Assembly: GCA_015680905.1 (NCBI GenBank)
Contig: CM027378.1
Span: 104,863,501-104,927,500 of the forward strand
Origin: Coptis chinensis
Lineage: Eukaryota > Streptophyta > Magnoliopsida > Ranunculales > Ranunculaceae
Length of the DNA stretch: 64,000 nucleotides
Direction: 5' to 3'
Each line of letters opens with the position of its first letter. Position 1 is the stretch's first letter. The translations under genes were made by a program, and so were the position numbers. Positions 38,383 to 51,591 of the stretch are shown here, piece after piece. The notes beneath the pieces are model-generated. The model did no database searches. It saw nothing but the letters and a program-made list of their open reading frames with translations, and was not told the DNA's origin.

Positions 38383-39582
38383 AGATCAGGCCCAGACCGA
38401 TACATAATTAGCTTTTAGTAGGCCCAACCAAACCAAAACTAATAATATGGGGATTTCCACAAAAAAAAAAACTTGTTAAATCTACATCCTTAGTCCATCA
38501 CCAATAATTAAATAAAGAAATGTACCAATTGGTATGCAGGTTTAGGTGAGTTGGGTTATCGTCACTTCAAAACAAGTTGAAAATTTTATCAAAACAAGAG
38601 GAGAGAAGAGAATTTGGAGAGAAGAGAAAATATATTTTGGTTGTTAATTTTGATTTTGATTTTGAGAATGAAAATAGATCTACTAATAAAAAGCAAATAA
38701 AAAAATGTGATTGATTGAGATATACTAAAAAATGGTAGAGATTGGAGAATTAAATTCCACCCCAAGATTCTTTTGATGAACAAACATGTTAAATCTATAT
38801 ATACAACTAATTAGTCATAGACAACCAATTAGAAATGATCCATCATTATTTAGTAACTATCTATAGTCTACCAAGAATAAGTATGTGGAAATACACAAAA
38901 AACATTATTTTTAATCGAATTTGTATATTTCACTACATTTTATTCACTAATATCTATCTAATCTATATCATTAATGAACAAAATGTGTTAACTTTTTGCA
39001 TAAAACTTAACAATGATTCAAAATATCAAACTTCCTCTTGGGGTTTCATTTAACTCTCCAATTGAGAGTGTTACCCCATTGTCATAGGAAGCTATTCCAT
39101 AACAAATAAATAAACATGAAGATAGAAAGATAGAGGAGAAAGGAGAAAGAAAGAAATAATTTTTATTACTAAAAAGTTTGAAGAACTAAAATGGACACTA
39201 GCCCTCCATAAACCCTAGATCGAAAACATTATTGGGAGCATTTAAGTGGCCGGAGAATCTCTACATATCTTTTATATGTATGATGTTTACAAAAATATTT
39301 TACTTAATCATTAAGAAACAACTTATGGGTCAAAACTCTAATAGTCTTAGGCTTTTCTTCTTGATTCACCCTTTTCCTTGGACTTGGACTTTGACTTTGA
39401 ATGGGCTTTATTTCCAAGCAATATAGTTTCACTTTAAAATGCCAATTTTGCTGAAGTATTTGCCAGTTAAGTGTCGAAACCTGCAAAAACATGAAAACTA
39501 TAATTACTTAACTTTATTGAACACATATTTGACCTAAACAAAATACTATTAAAAGGTTTATTACACAATTTTGGGTGCTTAT
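38383..39582. other. Intergenic, nothing recognised
   Basis: AT-rich. Open frames are short and compositionally biased. Confidence 0.4.
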
Positions 39583-40189
39583 TGTTTGGATAATAATTCA
39601 CCTAAACACATTAATGAAGTCGTAAGGGGTGTAGATTGTGATAGAGGAGAAACTGAACCATGTGGCTGCCTACATATCCAAAGTGTTTTCTAGAATCAAG
39701 TCTCCATGTGCGTAGTTCTTTGTTGAGATGAGAAAAGAGGTATTTATATGTGAAGATTCTTTATTGCCTAAATAATATATTTTCCATAATAGTTAGAATA
39801 TGTTATATATAACTTGGGTGCCATTTTAGTAGGCAACACATGTGCCACATTAATGGGCAGCGCATGTGTCATACTAATGGCAACACGTGCTATACTAATG
39901 GACAGAGCATATGCCACACTAGTGGGGCAACACATGTGCCATACTAATGAGCAGGTATGTGCCACACTAGTGGGCAACGCATGTGCCATACTAATGGGCA
40001 GACCATGTGCTAGACTAGTGGGCAATGCATGTGTTATACTAATGGGCAGACCATGTGCCACACTAGTGGGCAATGCATGTGCCACACTAGTAGCTTGGGC
40101 ACACAAGTAGGCCACACTAGTGGACAATTCTATAGTGGTACCCGACGAATTATGTTTGTAGGGGTACGAATATATTGGTACATACATCA
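39583..40189. repeat. LTR-like repeat, copy 1
   Basis: Starts TGTTTGGATAATAATTCACC and ends near TACATACATCA. The same text recurs from 43203 and is completed at 59363-59742 after a nested copia element. It contains an internal minisatellite (39815-40120). The two copies bracket about 3 kb of non-coding DNA, as expected for a non-autonomous (LARD-like) LTR element. No clean target duplication or primer site was seen. Confidence 0.6.
39815..40120. repeat. Minisatellite, about 24-bp unit
   Basis: About 12 degenerate units of CACTAGTGGGCAACGCATGT plus GC. Because the unit length is a multiple of three, open frames appear on both strands; these are not genes. Confidence 0.85.
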
Positions 40190-43100
40190 CCCCCTCTTTG
40201 TTGTATGAAATTCATTCCTTGTGGCAAAGAATAACAAATTGTTGCATATATAAATAGGAGCTCAAGCCATGAAATTAAATGAAGGAAAATTTATGGCAGA
40301 CACGTAAATTTCGTTTTGAGGTGATGAAAAATACCGTTTTGTATATTTGTATGCGTGGAGTAAAGTGTCGCAAATGCAAACTCCACAGCTTTTGATGCGT
40401 GCAGTAAGGTGTTGCAAAAACAAACTTTATGGTTTTGTATGCGTGGAGTAAGGTGTTGCAAACACAAACTCTAAGACTTTTGACATAAGTTAGAAAATCT
40501 AGCTCGGTCGCCGCCCTTAAATCATCGATGGGCGTTATTTACAAATACGCCAATTAAGTGGTCACTCTTGATTCTTTGTTACAGCATACAAGTGTTGTTG
40601 AAGCTTGAAGCTTATGATAAAATTGTTCTCTTGACTTTTCTTCATTTGCCTTCAAGAACAGATACTCACATGTAACATGGCCGTCAATGAAGACTTTTTT
40701 AAGTTTCTGATTTGCCAAAAGAGAACCGTCTTAGAACATCTTCATTTATAAATTTATTCCTTCAATCAAATGTTTGATGCATTGTTATTGATCGTTGTTT
40801 TTGTTTGCTGCTTAGTTCAAGCAACACCAGTGGTATGAAAACACTAAATACTAATGAAATGGAGAAACTTGTGCACAGTAAGAGTGTTGCGATCTCCCCT
40901 AATTGTGTATTGGATCTAGAGTCCTTTCATTGGTCGCCCCAATTCTATAATATTGTTAGAGTGCTAGCTCTGAGGCTTCATTATAGGCCGGTTTAAATTT
41001 ATTGTAGTGGCGTCGATCTGCTATGATTTGTGGATGTAACATCTTCATTACGTTTGTTTCCTTCAAGAAAGTTTCCGCTTCATTATTATTAGTTGTTGCT
41101 CCTTTGCATTTTGTTTTTTGTTTGTTGCTTGGTTAACGTAACCCCTGTGGTATGAAAACGCTCAACAATAAATGGAGAAACTTTTGGGCATTAAGCGTAT
41201 TGCAGTCACCCCAATTGTTGGCATTTCACTGGAGAAACAACCTTGTTTTACGACAGTTGAATAGGTGCTCTAGCTATTCAATGGCGACAAATGTTTACCC
41301 TAAGTTTTAAGTTGTGTATAAAATATTGGTGAAACTTGAGCTTTGCTGTAATATTGACTTTTCGATATTTCTTTAATTTTCTTCAAGGACAACTTCTTGA
41401 CCATGTCTTTAATTTGATTGTTGGTATAGGCAAGTTAGGTTGTGTTAACATTTTACGCGATATTGAAAAGTTTTTGGATGTGGATTATTTGCGGTCGCCT
41501 CCAGTTCTGCATTATTGTCAGAGTACTAGTTCTGAGACAAGGCTATTGACTAGTCCTTGTAAAAATCAACCAATCGTAATAGTTGATTTTAGTGGTATTC
41601 AACATATGTGTTAACTAATAACGTCCTTTGAGACTTTAGCACTTGTTGAGAATCCATTGTGTGTTCACCATAGTTGGTAATTGAAACTTTCTTCTTAGAT
41701 ATGACATATGTATGTGTTGGCCGAGAAAAAGAGAATGAAAGTTTTTTGTTATTGTCTAGCATCTTTACTTACTACTACGTCTCTAGCATTTTTCGGTTAC
41801 ATTAGTATTGTTAATTGTTTTCTTTAATGATGTATTTAGTCTGCTACTCTGTATAAATTATTCTTGCATCTGCCTGGCACTTGACAACTAATGGTGGAAC
41901 TTCTTGATTTTGTGTCACATGTTGTGCTCGCCCAGTTGTTGCTTAGATTTGAATTTTTTTGGTGCTCTGGACTGCAAGATCTGTGACTGTAATCTAGACA
42001 ATGTTCGCACACTGATGAATAAATTTTATGACGATGTTACACTCAGTACTTGTCTTCAAGATGTCTTTTGTATTGACCATTTGCATTAAATTCAAGCCAC
42101 GTGTCATCTTCTTCCATTATACGTCGTTATTCCTATGCAATAGGTAGCCTAGACATTATGGTGTGCATAAAATCTAAATGCTCTCTGTGTTGTCCATCTT
42201 CTTCATCGTTAGTTTTACTGTTGCTTATGAAAAATGCTTGTTTGTCGTAATGCCTCCTTGTTACGTAGTTAACTTTTTCCTCCACAAGTTGCTTTGAGAC
42301 TATAAAGTTTTGGATCTGGATTGACATGGATAGTAATTAATTTGCTTGAGTAAGCATTATTCCATCGCTGAAATCTGAGGATAAAAAACCAAAAAACAAA
42401 ACAAAACAAAAAACAAAAGAAATGGAACTTGAGATTGTAAAATTCTAGATCTGCATTGTTAAGACGCTGGAGGATGTAAAAGGTTTGTCTTTTAACTTAT
42501 AGTCTCTTGATCCAGTGAGTTGTTGTGTTAGACTGATGAACTCTTGTTTGTATGTTTGTTTAAGATCGAGTAACAACCATTGATTGAACTTGAAAGTTGT
42601 GGATCTGCTAGGAGAGAACACTTTTATAGGAACTATGGCATATGAAACCACTTATGTTTGTGCGACGCGATTTATAGTTGAAACTTGAATGCTTGTTGAA
42701 CTTCTTCATTTGGTTTTTCGCCATGGTTGACTTCGGTGTTCTTCTCAGTAAGGGTGTGAGATTTGAAAACATCTTGGAGCACTTGTGGAAATTCTCTTGT
42801 GTTTTCTCCATTGTTTATAGTTGACATTTTCATCTTACTTTGTTTAAAAATTTTAAATCTAAAAACTTTCGACAAAAAAAAGAAAGTTTGTTTTTTTTTG
42901 GATCTCTATATTTTATGGATCTGCTTCGTTTGGGTTTGTAGCGTCTTCGATCATGTGTATAAGATGTTGGAGCCTGAGATCATGTACTTATAGATTTGGG
43001 TTGTCGTGGCTCTTGTAGCTGTAGATCTGGTGGAGCCTGATTGATTGGAACGTCACGATTTACTAAGTTGTCTTTATCTTGTTGTTGTATGTGTTCTTGT

Positions 43101-43202
43101 CTGCTTGCTTCCTCGAGACTTTATAGTTGTCGCCATTAATGGAACTTGAAGAAAAAACGTGGAAGATGGCTCGTTGATAAGAACCACAGACGACGCCAAT
43201 TA
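40190..43202. other. Non-coding interior between LTR-like repeats
   Basis: No coding region. An imperfect duplication of about 320 bp (TGGTATGAAAAC...AATGGAGAAACTT at 40832-40870 and 41150-41190) suggests degenerate tandem structure. Frequent words such as CTTCATT, GGATCTG and TTGTTG occur. Confidence 0.5.
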
Positions 43203-43398
43203 TGTTTGGGTAATAATTCACCTCAACACACTAATGAAGTCGTAAGGGGTGTTGACTGTGGTAGAGGAGAAACTAAACCATGTGGCTGCCTACATATCCA
43301 GAGTGTTTTCCATAATCAAGTCTCTATGCATGTGCGTAGTTTTTTGTTGAGATGAGAGAAGATGTATTTATATGTGAATAATTCCTTATTGCCTAAGA
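43203..43398. repeat. LTR-like repeat, copy 2, left part
   Basis: Matches 39583-39773. It is interrupted at 43399 by the copia insertion and continues at 59363. Confidence 0.75.
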
Positions 43399-44918
43399 TG
43401 TTATAATCTATAGGTTTAATGTGGCTGCCCACGCACTATGAAGTCTATTAGTTATCTATGAAGACGTTACCTAATGTAACATACGTTTCCTATCTTGGAG
43501 GAGGTTACCTCATCTATATAAATGCAAACCTCCTCCCATTCAGTGGCGGAGCCAGGAATTTGAGTGAGGGTGAGCCACCCAGACAACCAAACATACAAAA
43601 TAAATAAATAAATAACTAATTTCTTTTAACTAATAATTCAAACGCAATCACGAAACAAGTATATTTCGAACATCAAATATCTAATAAAACGATACAATAG
43701 GAACATTGGATCAAGAGTCTCTAAAATGTAATATTCAGAGAAGAGGGCAAGAGCCAGTAGAAAGCAGTAGACAACTAAACAACAAGGAATATTAAAGTGA
43801 AAGGGTAAATGCCAACGCTAAGGTATGCAACCCTTTGCAGAAACTTGAGGTGGGGACTGGCAAGCAAAGCATTGTTACGAGAGTAAAAGATCTCAATAGG
43901 AGCATTTTAACATTTTAAAACCCACCACTGAACAAATAATGAAAACACTAGTCGAACAAGATCATGGTGCAAATTCCAGCAAACGTCCCATTAACCCTGA
44001 TCACATACGGAGTTTACCAGCTTCACTAGCGAGTAACGAGTCCATTTCCACAACCTCTAACCAAAAGTCATAATATCCACATAATGACCTATTTACAGTC
44101 ATTATTTTCCAACACCCTAGCATGGGTTGGAACATCTTCAATATTCATAAGGAACACCAATATGGGATCTTGCATCTGCCATAAAAACTCATCCCTAACT
44201 ACCTAACACAACCTCTATCGACTAAAAAAAGTAAACTCCACCATTTAATTAAACAGACCTCAGGTCTCAGTCGGCAGTTGCAATAATAACAGCCATAATT
44301 AATACTAGAACATATTGACTCCCCTCAAAACTCCTAAATACAACCAGAAATGGACCTAATTAACCAGAATAGACAACCGACAAATTGCCCTTGCATGCAG
44401 TTGCAAATCTAAATATTTAGTAAATTCACGACAAGAAATTAAGTAAGAGTTGTCATTAAATAATATGGTTTAGGAATCAGTACAAAAAGATAAAAAAGAA
44501 GACACGAAATTAAATAATGTGAGTTTTACCTAGTTACTCCACAAGAAGAGTATAAGACTTTTAGTAGAATAATTTAGAAGGGAGTTAGGGAGGAGAAGTG
44601 GAGTGCGTGAGGGGTGTTTTTTTTTTTTGGGTTTCTGGCTTTTTTTTACTTTCCTTTCCTTTTGTTTTGTTTTGTTTTTTGTTTTGTTTTGTTTGTTTTG
44701 TTTTTTTTTGGTTTTTTTTGTTTTTTTTTTTTTTTTTTGTTCAAGTGATACAACTGATATTATATTTTTTTTTTCCGAAAAGTTGAGGGTGAGCCAGGGC
44801 GTACTTTGGGCCCCCTGGCTCCGCCACTGCTCCCATTATCTAACACTCATAATAAGAATTCTTCTCTTACTCTACTATATTGAAGTTCACTCATTTGCAT
44901 CATTATTGAGTCGCAACA
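43399..44918 (+). repeat. 5' LTR of the copia element, split by hAT insertion
   Basis: Halves 43399-43540 and 44838-44918 match the continuous 3' LTR at 59140-59362. Confidence 0.93.
43541..44829. mobile_element. Non-autonomous hAT element inside the copia 5' LTR
   Basis: 16-bp ends CAGTGGCGGAGCCAGG / CCTGGCTCCGCCACTG, flanked by CTCCCATT at 43533-43540 and 44830-44837. 1289 bp with no transposase frame. The right end has a long pyrimidine tract (44615-44780) on the plus strand. Confidence 0.94.
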
Positions 44919-44931
44919 CGTTATCAGCACG
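44919..44931 (+). promoter_or_regulatory. Copia primer-binding-site region
   Basis: CGTTATCAGCACG follows the LTR end directly. The position fits a primer-binding site; the matching tRNA was not established. Confidence 0.5.
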
Positions 44932-45651
44932 CTTTATTTTACATCTCTAATTTGAGACCAAAAGGTATGTAACGTTAAATTAATTTTCACGAATTTGTAA
45001 GACAAAAGTATGGGCTTGATTGATCTCCAATTTAATTTTGGAGTTAAACCAATTATTAATGTTTTATGTGATACTTAATGATTTGTTAAAACAATCATTA
45101 TTTTAATGTTACATTTATGTGAAACTTTATGCAATTACGTTTTACGTGATACTTTACATAACTCTATCTTATGTTATCCAACTAGGTAATGCCCGTGCCT
45201 TTGGCACGGATTGTTTTTGAATTTCTTGATTTGCATTGATTTTTTTTAATATTATTTATTTATTTAATATTATTTTTTCTTGTTTAGATTCACTAATATT
45301 TTCTCCTAGCCACAGTTTTAACAAACATCATCTCTATGTTCGTCTCTTATTTAAATAATAATTATTGATTCATTATTTTATGATTTTGGTACAGTTTTTT
45401 GTCTTGAACATATATATTTTAATTCATGTATTTTTCACAATTTCAAGAAATAAAACAAAAACAAAAAGTACTTGTGAAAAATTCATCCAACCGAAACAAT
45501 TTTGACTAATATGATACATTAAACGTGCTTGTCCACAAACTTTATACATCACACGTGTTTTGGCAATATGTATCCCTAGCATGTATATACACCCTCCTAA
45601 TGATTTAGTTTCCGATATTAAAAATAAAATAAAATAAAATAAAATAAACTA

Positions 45652-45759
<108 letters not shown>

Positions 45760-46310
45760 GGTGACTACATGCACCGGAGGTAATGCTTTTCCTAAATTTC
45801 ATAATTTGATTTGATTTTATGGTTTTGAATTGTTTTTTGTTTATTTCATTTTCGTTAACTCATAGTTTTTCTATAATTCCAACTGTTCATCGAGACGATG
45901 TAAACCAACTATCCATTTTAAAGTGTTGCATAATGGTTTTGTCGTCCTCATATTTTAACGTCTCGCATGTTATTGACTGAGATTGAAATCCAACTATTTT
46001 AGAGTATGTCTCATCCTATATTTTAACCAGTTAATTCTGTAGTAATATCCAATTCATACTTGTCATAACTTTCCGATCCGTTTTTAAATTCTTGTAAGCT
46101 ATCAATTAAGAAATTAAAATACCCATGAAAAAGCCTCATTGAACTGTTGATCATCTCTATAAGAACTTCTCTATAAACTTGCTATTTTTTATTTTGATTT
46201 TTTCGTAGACTTGTCTTTTAATAAATTGCTTTTGGAAAAATGGTAGAAACCTTAAATAATTTGCTAATTTTATTTTAGTATTTTAGATAGTCTAAATATT
46301 TGGCATATAG

Positions 46311-46640
46311 TGTAATACCCCGGCCCGTGTGAGAATATCTTGCATCGCCTAGCCCATGAAGCGAGGTTGAAACAGTGCCTTGAAAGGTGCCTAGCCCGTG
46401 GGGGCAAGGGGTCAGCCTCATGTATGAATTCTAGCATCTATGAAGTTGTTTGAGATCTGAGACATAAGTAATTCATCCACCAAATCCCAACATAGAGATT
46501 TTTTTTTTCCGGATTTATGGATTCATGGAAACTATGTAGTGAAGTTTGCTCATGTAGGAGTAGTCATAGGATGGGTGGCCTCCTGAAAACTTGTTGTCGG
46601 TGTCAAAAAACCTCACACTGTGGTGACTATGTGGGAACAA
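46311..46640 (+). mobile_element. 5S-rRNA-like sequence, Cassandra TRIM-like
   Basis: 46535-46605 resembles the 3' half of plant 5S rRNA, including box A-, intermediate- and box C-like parts: AAGTTTGCTC, GGAGTAGTCATAGGATGGGT and GGCCTCCTGAAAAC. The block begins TGTAATACCCCGGCCC, like an LTR start. Cassandra TRIM elements carry 5S-derived promoters in their LTRs, which makes a degraded solo LTR likely. A decayed 5S pseudogene is the alternative. The end point is uncertain. Confidence 0.5.
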
Positions 46641-46799
46641 TCGATGTGTAGGATTTTTGATTCCTTAAATATCAACTTTGATAATAAAAAAAAAAAATTG
46701 AAAATTTTGATTGAACTGAGTTCTTTATTTTAATTTTTGAGATATTGCTAAAAGCATTAATTAATTTGATATTATTGGAAAATTATTTTTTAATTACCT

Positions 46800-47040
46800 A
46801 ATTAAGCCATTATTTATTGATTTGCAAAATTAATAAAAAAAAAATAACTATCATTATTTATTGATTTAATAAATTAATGAAAAGTCTTAATTACCAATTA
46901 AACCATTATTTATTGATTTGCTTAATTAATAACAAATTTTAACTAACATTATTTATTGATTTAATTAATAGAAGTCTTAATTACTATTATTTGATTTGGT
47001 AAATTAATGGGAAGTCTTAATTACCATCAAACTCCAACAC
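46800..47040. repeat. Degenerate tandem repeat, about 65-bp unit
   Basis: Four loose units of TTATTTATTGATTT...AATTAAT...AAGTCTTAATTACC. Confidence 0.6.
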
Positions 47041-47279
47041 GTGGCGGAACGGTGGCCCTCGATTTATACCCGCTCATATTGAATCCCAACCGTAGGTCAT
47101 AAAACTTCCCTCCCTTGTTATATTAGATGTTACTATTAATCTATTATTATTACGAATATCATTATCATATATATATATTTTTGGTGAAGTTATCATAAAT
47201 ATATTCAACTGTAAGAGTATGTTGAATAGGGTTAATATCCCTACCCCAGAGTATCAACTTTTAATGGGCACATATTCAC

Positions 47280-47570
47280 ATTTACATATTTACCTAAATA
47301 TGCACAAACTCAAAAGTTTCGAATTGCATGGGTAAACATATAAATCATTACCAAATCATGATGATGTGTAGAAAACAACCCTATCCCCAAAACAAAACTT
47401 TGATGGACACACATCTTAATAAACTCAAATATGCACAAACTAAACAAGTTTTGAATTGCATGAATTTATTAACTCAAATATGCACAAACTCAAAGAGTTT
47501 TGAATTGCATGAGTGCGCATTCGCTTAAATATGCATAAACTATTGGTTTTGAATTACATGAGTGAATATT
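47280..47570. repeat. Degenerate repeat of AAATATGCACAAACTC
   Basis: Four spaced copies of AAATATGCACAAACT...GTTTTGAATTGCATG in the copia leader downstream of the Helitron. Confidence 0.6.
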
Positions 47571-47703
47571 CATTATATTGCACGATTTGGATTATAATGT
47601 ACCATTATAAGTCAATTGATAATTAATGGTGGTTGAATATATATTTGTCCATGTTTACGTAAATATCATGTATATATAACTTGCCCTCTCTTTGATAACA
47701 GTT

Positions 47704-48647
47704 ATGGATAATATCCAAAAAACTTCGTTTGCTAAGCTTGATACTACTGGCAAGAACTACTTGTCATGGAAACAAGATTCTCGTTTCACTTAATTGCAGT
47801 AGAATTGGATAACACTATAGTGGCTAAAAATCAAACCACACAAGTGCAAAAGGCCAAAGCAATCATTATGCTTAGGCACGATATTGATGAGGCACTAAAA
47901 CTTGAATACTTAACTATTCAAGAGCCCCTTATACTATGGAACAATTTGAATGACATGTTTGACCATGAAAGGACCATTCTGCTACCTCAAGCAAAACAAG
48001 ACTGGATGAATCTCTGATTCCAGGATTACAAAAGTGTATCAGAATATAATTATGCATTACACAAAATCACTTCTCTCTTGGAACTATGTGAAGAACCAGT
48101 TATGGAAGCTACTAAGATTGATAAAACTTTGTCAACTTTTCACGCTAATGATATCATTCTCTCACAGTCTTATCACAGGGCTAATGATGTTCGATTTTCA
48201 GATCTCATGCAAAAACTCCTTCTTGCTGAGAATCAGAATAACCTTAACCTATTGCTTCAAAACCATCATCAACGACCCACTGGAACTAATCCACTTCCAC
48301 AAGCTAATAATGTTGAAGCAAATAGCAACAAGTGGAAGGGAAAAGGGCGAAAATGCCCTACGTGGGATCACTCCAGTCAGGATAATGATCATATAAGGCA
48401 ACAAAATAAACAAAAGTTTAAGCATGCTAAAACTGATAAGCCTAAGAAAGGTAATTCAAAGAGCACAAGTCAAAGCAAACCCGGCCACACTGACGAAGTT
48501 TGTAATCGATGTGGCCGAAAAGGTCACCACCAGCAAGTATGTCGCACTCGTGCTGCAAAAGTCAAAGTCTATCAAGATCAGGCTGCACATCTTGCTGAGG
48601 CAAATGCTCTAGAGGGTAACTTTTGGGATATAGAAAAATTTCCATAA
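47704..48647 (+). pseudogene. copia gag, broken
   Basis: Starts MDNIQKTSFAKLDTTGKNYLSW, the usual copia gag opening. It shifts frame near 47785-47800 and continues in the 47766 frame. TGA at 48015 replaces an expected Arg codon (the same frame resumes). The C terminus has a zinc knuckle CNRCGRKGHHQQVC (CX2CX4HX4C) near residue 250, preceded by a Lys-rich stretch. It would form the particle and bind the genomic RNA. Confidence 0.9.
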
Positions 48648-48784
48648 ATCACCGTGGAAGATTTACAAGAATTTGATAAGGTTAATAGTTTAGCCGATTT
48701 TGATTGATTTTTCTTGGAACAATGTCTGCAGTTTAACTATTACCAATAAAGGCATAAGTATTATATATCTCCTTATATGGTTCA

Positions 48785-48960
48785 CAAATAACTCTATTTT
48801 GCAGGATGGGCATTGAATGTTTAGTGGATAGTGCTACCACACATACAATTCTACAAGAAATGATTTTTTTCTCTGACATTAGTTTGTCGAAAACAAGTCT
48901 ATACCTACATACCATGGTGGACAAGTTACCATCATAGAAGGGTATGACAAGACAAGTTTC
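48785..48960 (+). pseudogene. copia protease remnant
   Basis: Reads LVDSATTHTIL, where D-S-A is the aspartic protease active-site motif of copia elements, followed by FFSDISLSK. The frame shifts near 48895. Confidence 0.75.
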
Positions 48961-48981
48961 AAATTACAAAATGGCTCCATA

Positions 48982-49518
48982 TTGTCTATTGCAAATGTTC
49001 TATTTGCACCAAAATCCCAACGATCCTTAATTAGCTTTAAAGATTTAAGAGCAAATGGATACCATATTGAGACTTCTGATATCAAAGGGGTTGAATACCT
49101 GTATATCACTAGAATAATCTCCAGAGAAAAGCAGCTGGTTGAAAAAATACCAACTTTATCTAATGGTTTGTATAAAGCAACCATTTCCCAAATTGAAACA
49201 TATGCCACTAAAAAGACTACTCTGATGATTCCTTTCTTGATTTGGCACAACCAATTAGGACATCCTGGAAAGAATATGATGAGCAATATCATCAATAATA
49301 CAAATGAACACAAGTTCAAATATGTGAAAGTCTTAGCAACTCGTGAATTTGACTGCAAGGCTTGTGCACAAGGTAAGTTAATTACTAGACCATCTCTTTC
49401 CGTTATCTCACTCAAACATCCTCAATTTCTTAAGAATATAAGGAGATATATGCAGACTAATACATCCATCTTCTGGACCTTTTATATATTTTATGGTCTT
49501 AATGGATGCTTCAACTAG
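48982..49518 (+). pseudogene. copia gag-pre-integrase and integrase N terminus
   Basis: 178-aa frame with the region joining protease and integrase and the zinc-binding HHCC-type motif (WHNQLGHPG...CKACAQGK). It passes into the integrase core in another frame at 49493. Confidence 0.85.
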
Positions 49519-50150
49519 ATGGTCACATGCTAGTCTTCTATCAACACGAAGCTTGGCATTCGCTAAACTCTTAGCTCAGATAATTATATTAAGAACTCAT
49601 TTCCTAGACCACTCCATAAAGTCCATAAGACTTGATGGAACCGGGGAATTCACGTCAAAAGCAGTTGATGATTATTGTATGACACAAGGGATTGATGTTG
49701 AACATCCAGTCCCACATGTACACACACAAAATGGTTTAGCAAAATCTTTGATAAAATGGATTCAACTCATTGCACGCCCTATGCTAATGAGAACCCAGCC
49801 AATTACCAATTTCTGCATGGGGACATGCTATCTTACATGCTTCTACATTGATTAGACTTAGACCAACATCTTATTTGAAGCAATCACCATTTCAAATGGT
49901 CTCAGGCATTAGACCTGACATATCTCATCTAAGGATCTTTGGTTGTGCAGTGTATGTTCCCATAATACCAAATAAGCGTACAAAAATGTGACCCCAATGC
50001 CGATTGGGAATTTATGTTGGTTATGAGTCACCTGCTATTTTAAAATATCTAGAACCTCAAACAAGTGATCTTTTTACTACTAGATTCACAGATTGCGTGC
50101 AGGTTTGATGAGACAGTCTTCCCTACATTAGGGGGAGATACACCTAATAA
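49493..50150 (+). pseudogene. copia integrase core, broken
   Basis: Frame 49493-49855 reads MVLMDASTRWSHASLL (first catalytic Asp), SIRLDGTGEF (second Asp) and HTQNGLAKSLIK, where the family Glu of GLAES is Lys. Downstream text in other frames (RIFGCAVYVP, YVGYESP) completes the typical copia integrase tail. Several shifts, a stop and the missing catalytic Glu mean it cannot be active. Confidence 0.88.
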
Positions 50151-50646
50151 ACAACTAGAATTGACTTAGAATACACCAAGTTTGTCTCATCTAGATCCAC
50201 GTACATCTCTATGTGATGATGAAGTATGTAGGATATGTTACTTACAAAACATTACACAGGTGTTAGTGTGTTACCATATGCTTTTAATGATGCAGCAAAA
50301 GTGACAAGATCACATGTACCAGCTGCCAATGCTCCACCACGTATAACTTTCCTTCAAGGAAAGCTATACATCAAGTTGTGATTGAAAGAGCACAAATGTC
50401 TCAAAATTGTAATTAAGGACGACAAGCTGATATACACTCAATGAGTGGTAGACCAGTTAATGATACATCTCAAACGCGCCAAAAATGAGGTAGGCCTTTG
50501 GGGTCAAAAGATGTAATTCCTCGAAAGAGAAGATCTTTGATAAAGATACCTGATAGTAGTCACAATGACAATACTATCATGAGCATATCTCAAGCTCAAT
50601 CATCTTATAACATGGGTCTTCATGGGAGACGTCCCCAGTAAAGACC

Positions 50647-51114
50647 ATGAGTAGTATTCAAAATGGATCTACCGAAGAAGAAACCCCTTTCAAACCTAAT
50701 ATCTACAAAAGCATATCACCAGAAGTAACTGAACATCAAATTCAGGAAACTGGAAATGAAGAGATCTCTATAAATTATGCTCTAACTGGAATATTATGGG
50801 ACCGCACTAATGTCATCGTAGATGACGTGTTTTCTTATGCCATCACCACTGAGATCATGGAAGATGATCCTGAGCCATTTACAGTGGATGAATGTCGAAA
50901 AAGAGATGATTGGCCTCAATGGAAGGAAGCAATTCAAGTTGAACTAAAATCCCTTCTAAAAAGGCAAGTCTTTGGACTTATAGTCAAGACACCCAAAGGA
51001 ATTAAACCAGTTGGTTACAAATGGGTATTCATATGAAAACAAAATGAGCAAAATGAGATTATGAGATTCAAGACTCATCTAGTGGCTAAAGGTTTTCTAC
51101 AAAAACCTGAAATT
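50647..51114 (+). pseudogene. copia reverse transcriptase, N-terminal part
   Basis: Reads DDWPQWKEAIQVELKSL and PVGYKWVFI, then a TGA, then LVAKGFLQKPEI up to 51114, where the CACTA element interrupts it. It resumes at 57562. Confidence 0.9.
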
Positions 51115-51129
51115 CACTACACCATAACT

Positions 51130-51390
51130 GGCTATTTGCAACGACAAAAAACCGTTGCTAATAATTTTCGCAACGCTTTTTAAGCGTTGCAAATATGGCG
51201 TGGGTAAAGCGTTGGGAATATTTGCAACGGTTAATAAGCGTTGCAAACAGAAATTTCCAACGGTCAATAAGCGTTAGTAATATGTTAAAAATATTACCAA
51301 CGGTTCTTAACTGTTGCAAAGTTGTTTGTTAATTTAAAAAAAATAATTTAAAAGTCATTTGTAAAGGTTATAAACCGTTGCTGATGGGTT
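51130..51390. repeat. CACTA left subterminal repeats
   Basis: Repeated short words around GCAACG, AAGCGTTGC and CAACGGT in both orientations, mirrored at the right end (57400-57545). Confidence 0.85.
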
Positions 51391-51591
51391 GCTAATAAAA
51401 AAAAAATTAATTTCTCATATTTTGTAGCCACATTGCTTTATGTGCAAGCTTAATCAAGGCCAAAATTACAACTTTACAAGTCTGCAAAGTAAACTTCCGA
51501 ATTGGAACAAAACCTTAAAAACAGTAATTAGTTATAATAATAACAATTATGATACTAGTAATGATGGTCAACAAATAATGACCATACTTAC

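Noticed and set aside
39768-40190. Long open frames on both strands with repeated ALPTSVAH-like peptides (also 59380-59790)
   Set aside because: Produced by the 24-bp minisatellite, whose unit is a multiple of three; no start context or family.
44598-44950. Phe-rich hydrophobic open frames
   Set aside because: They arise from the T-rich tract at the right end of the hAT element.
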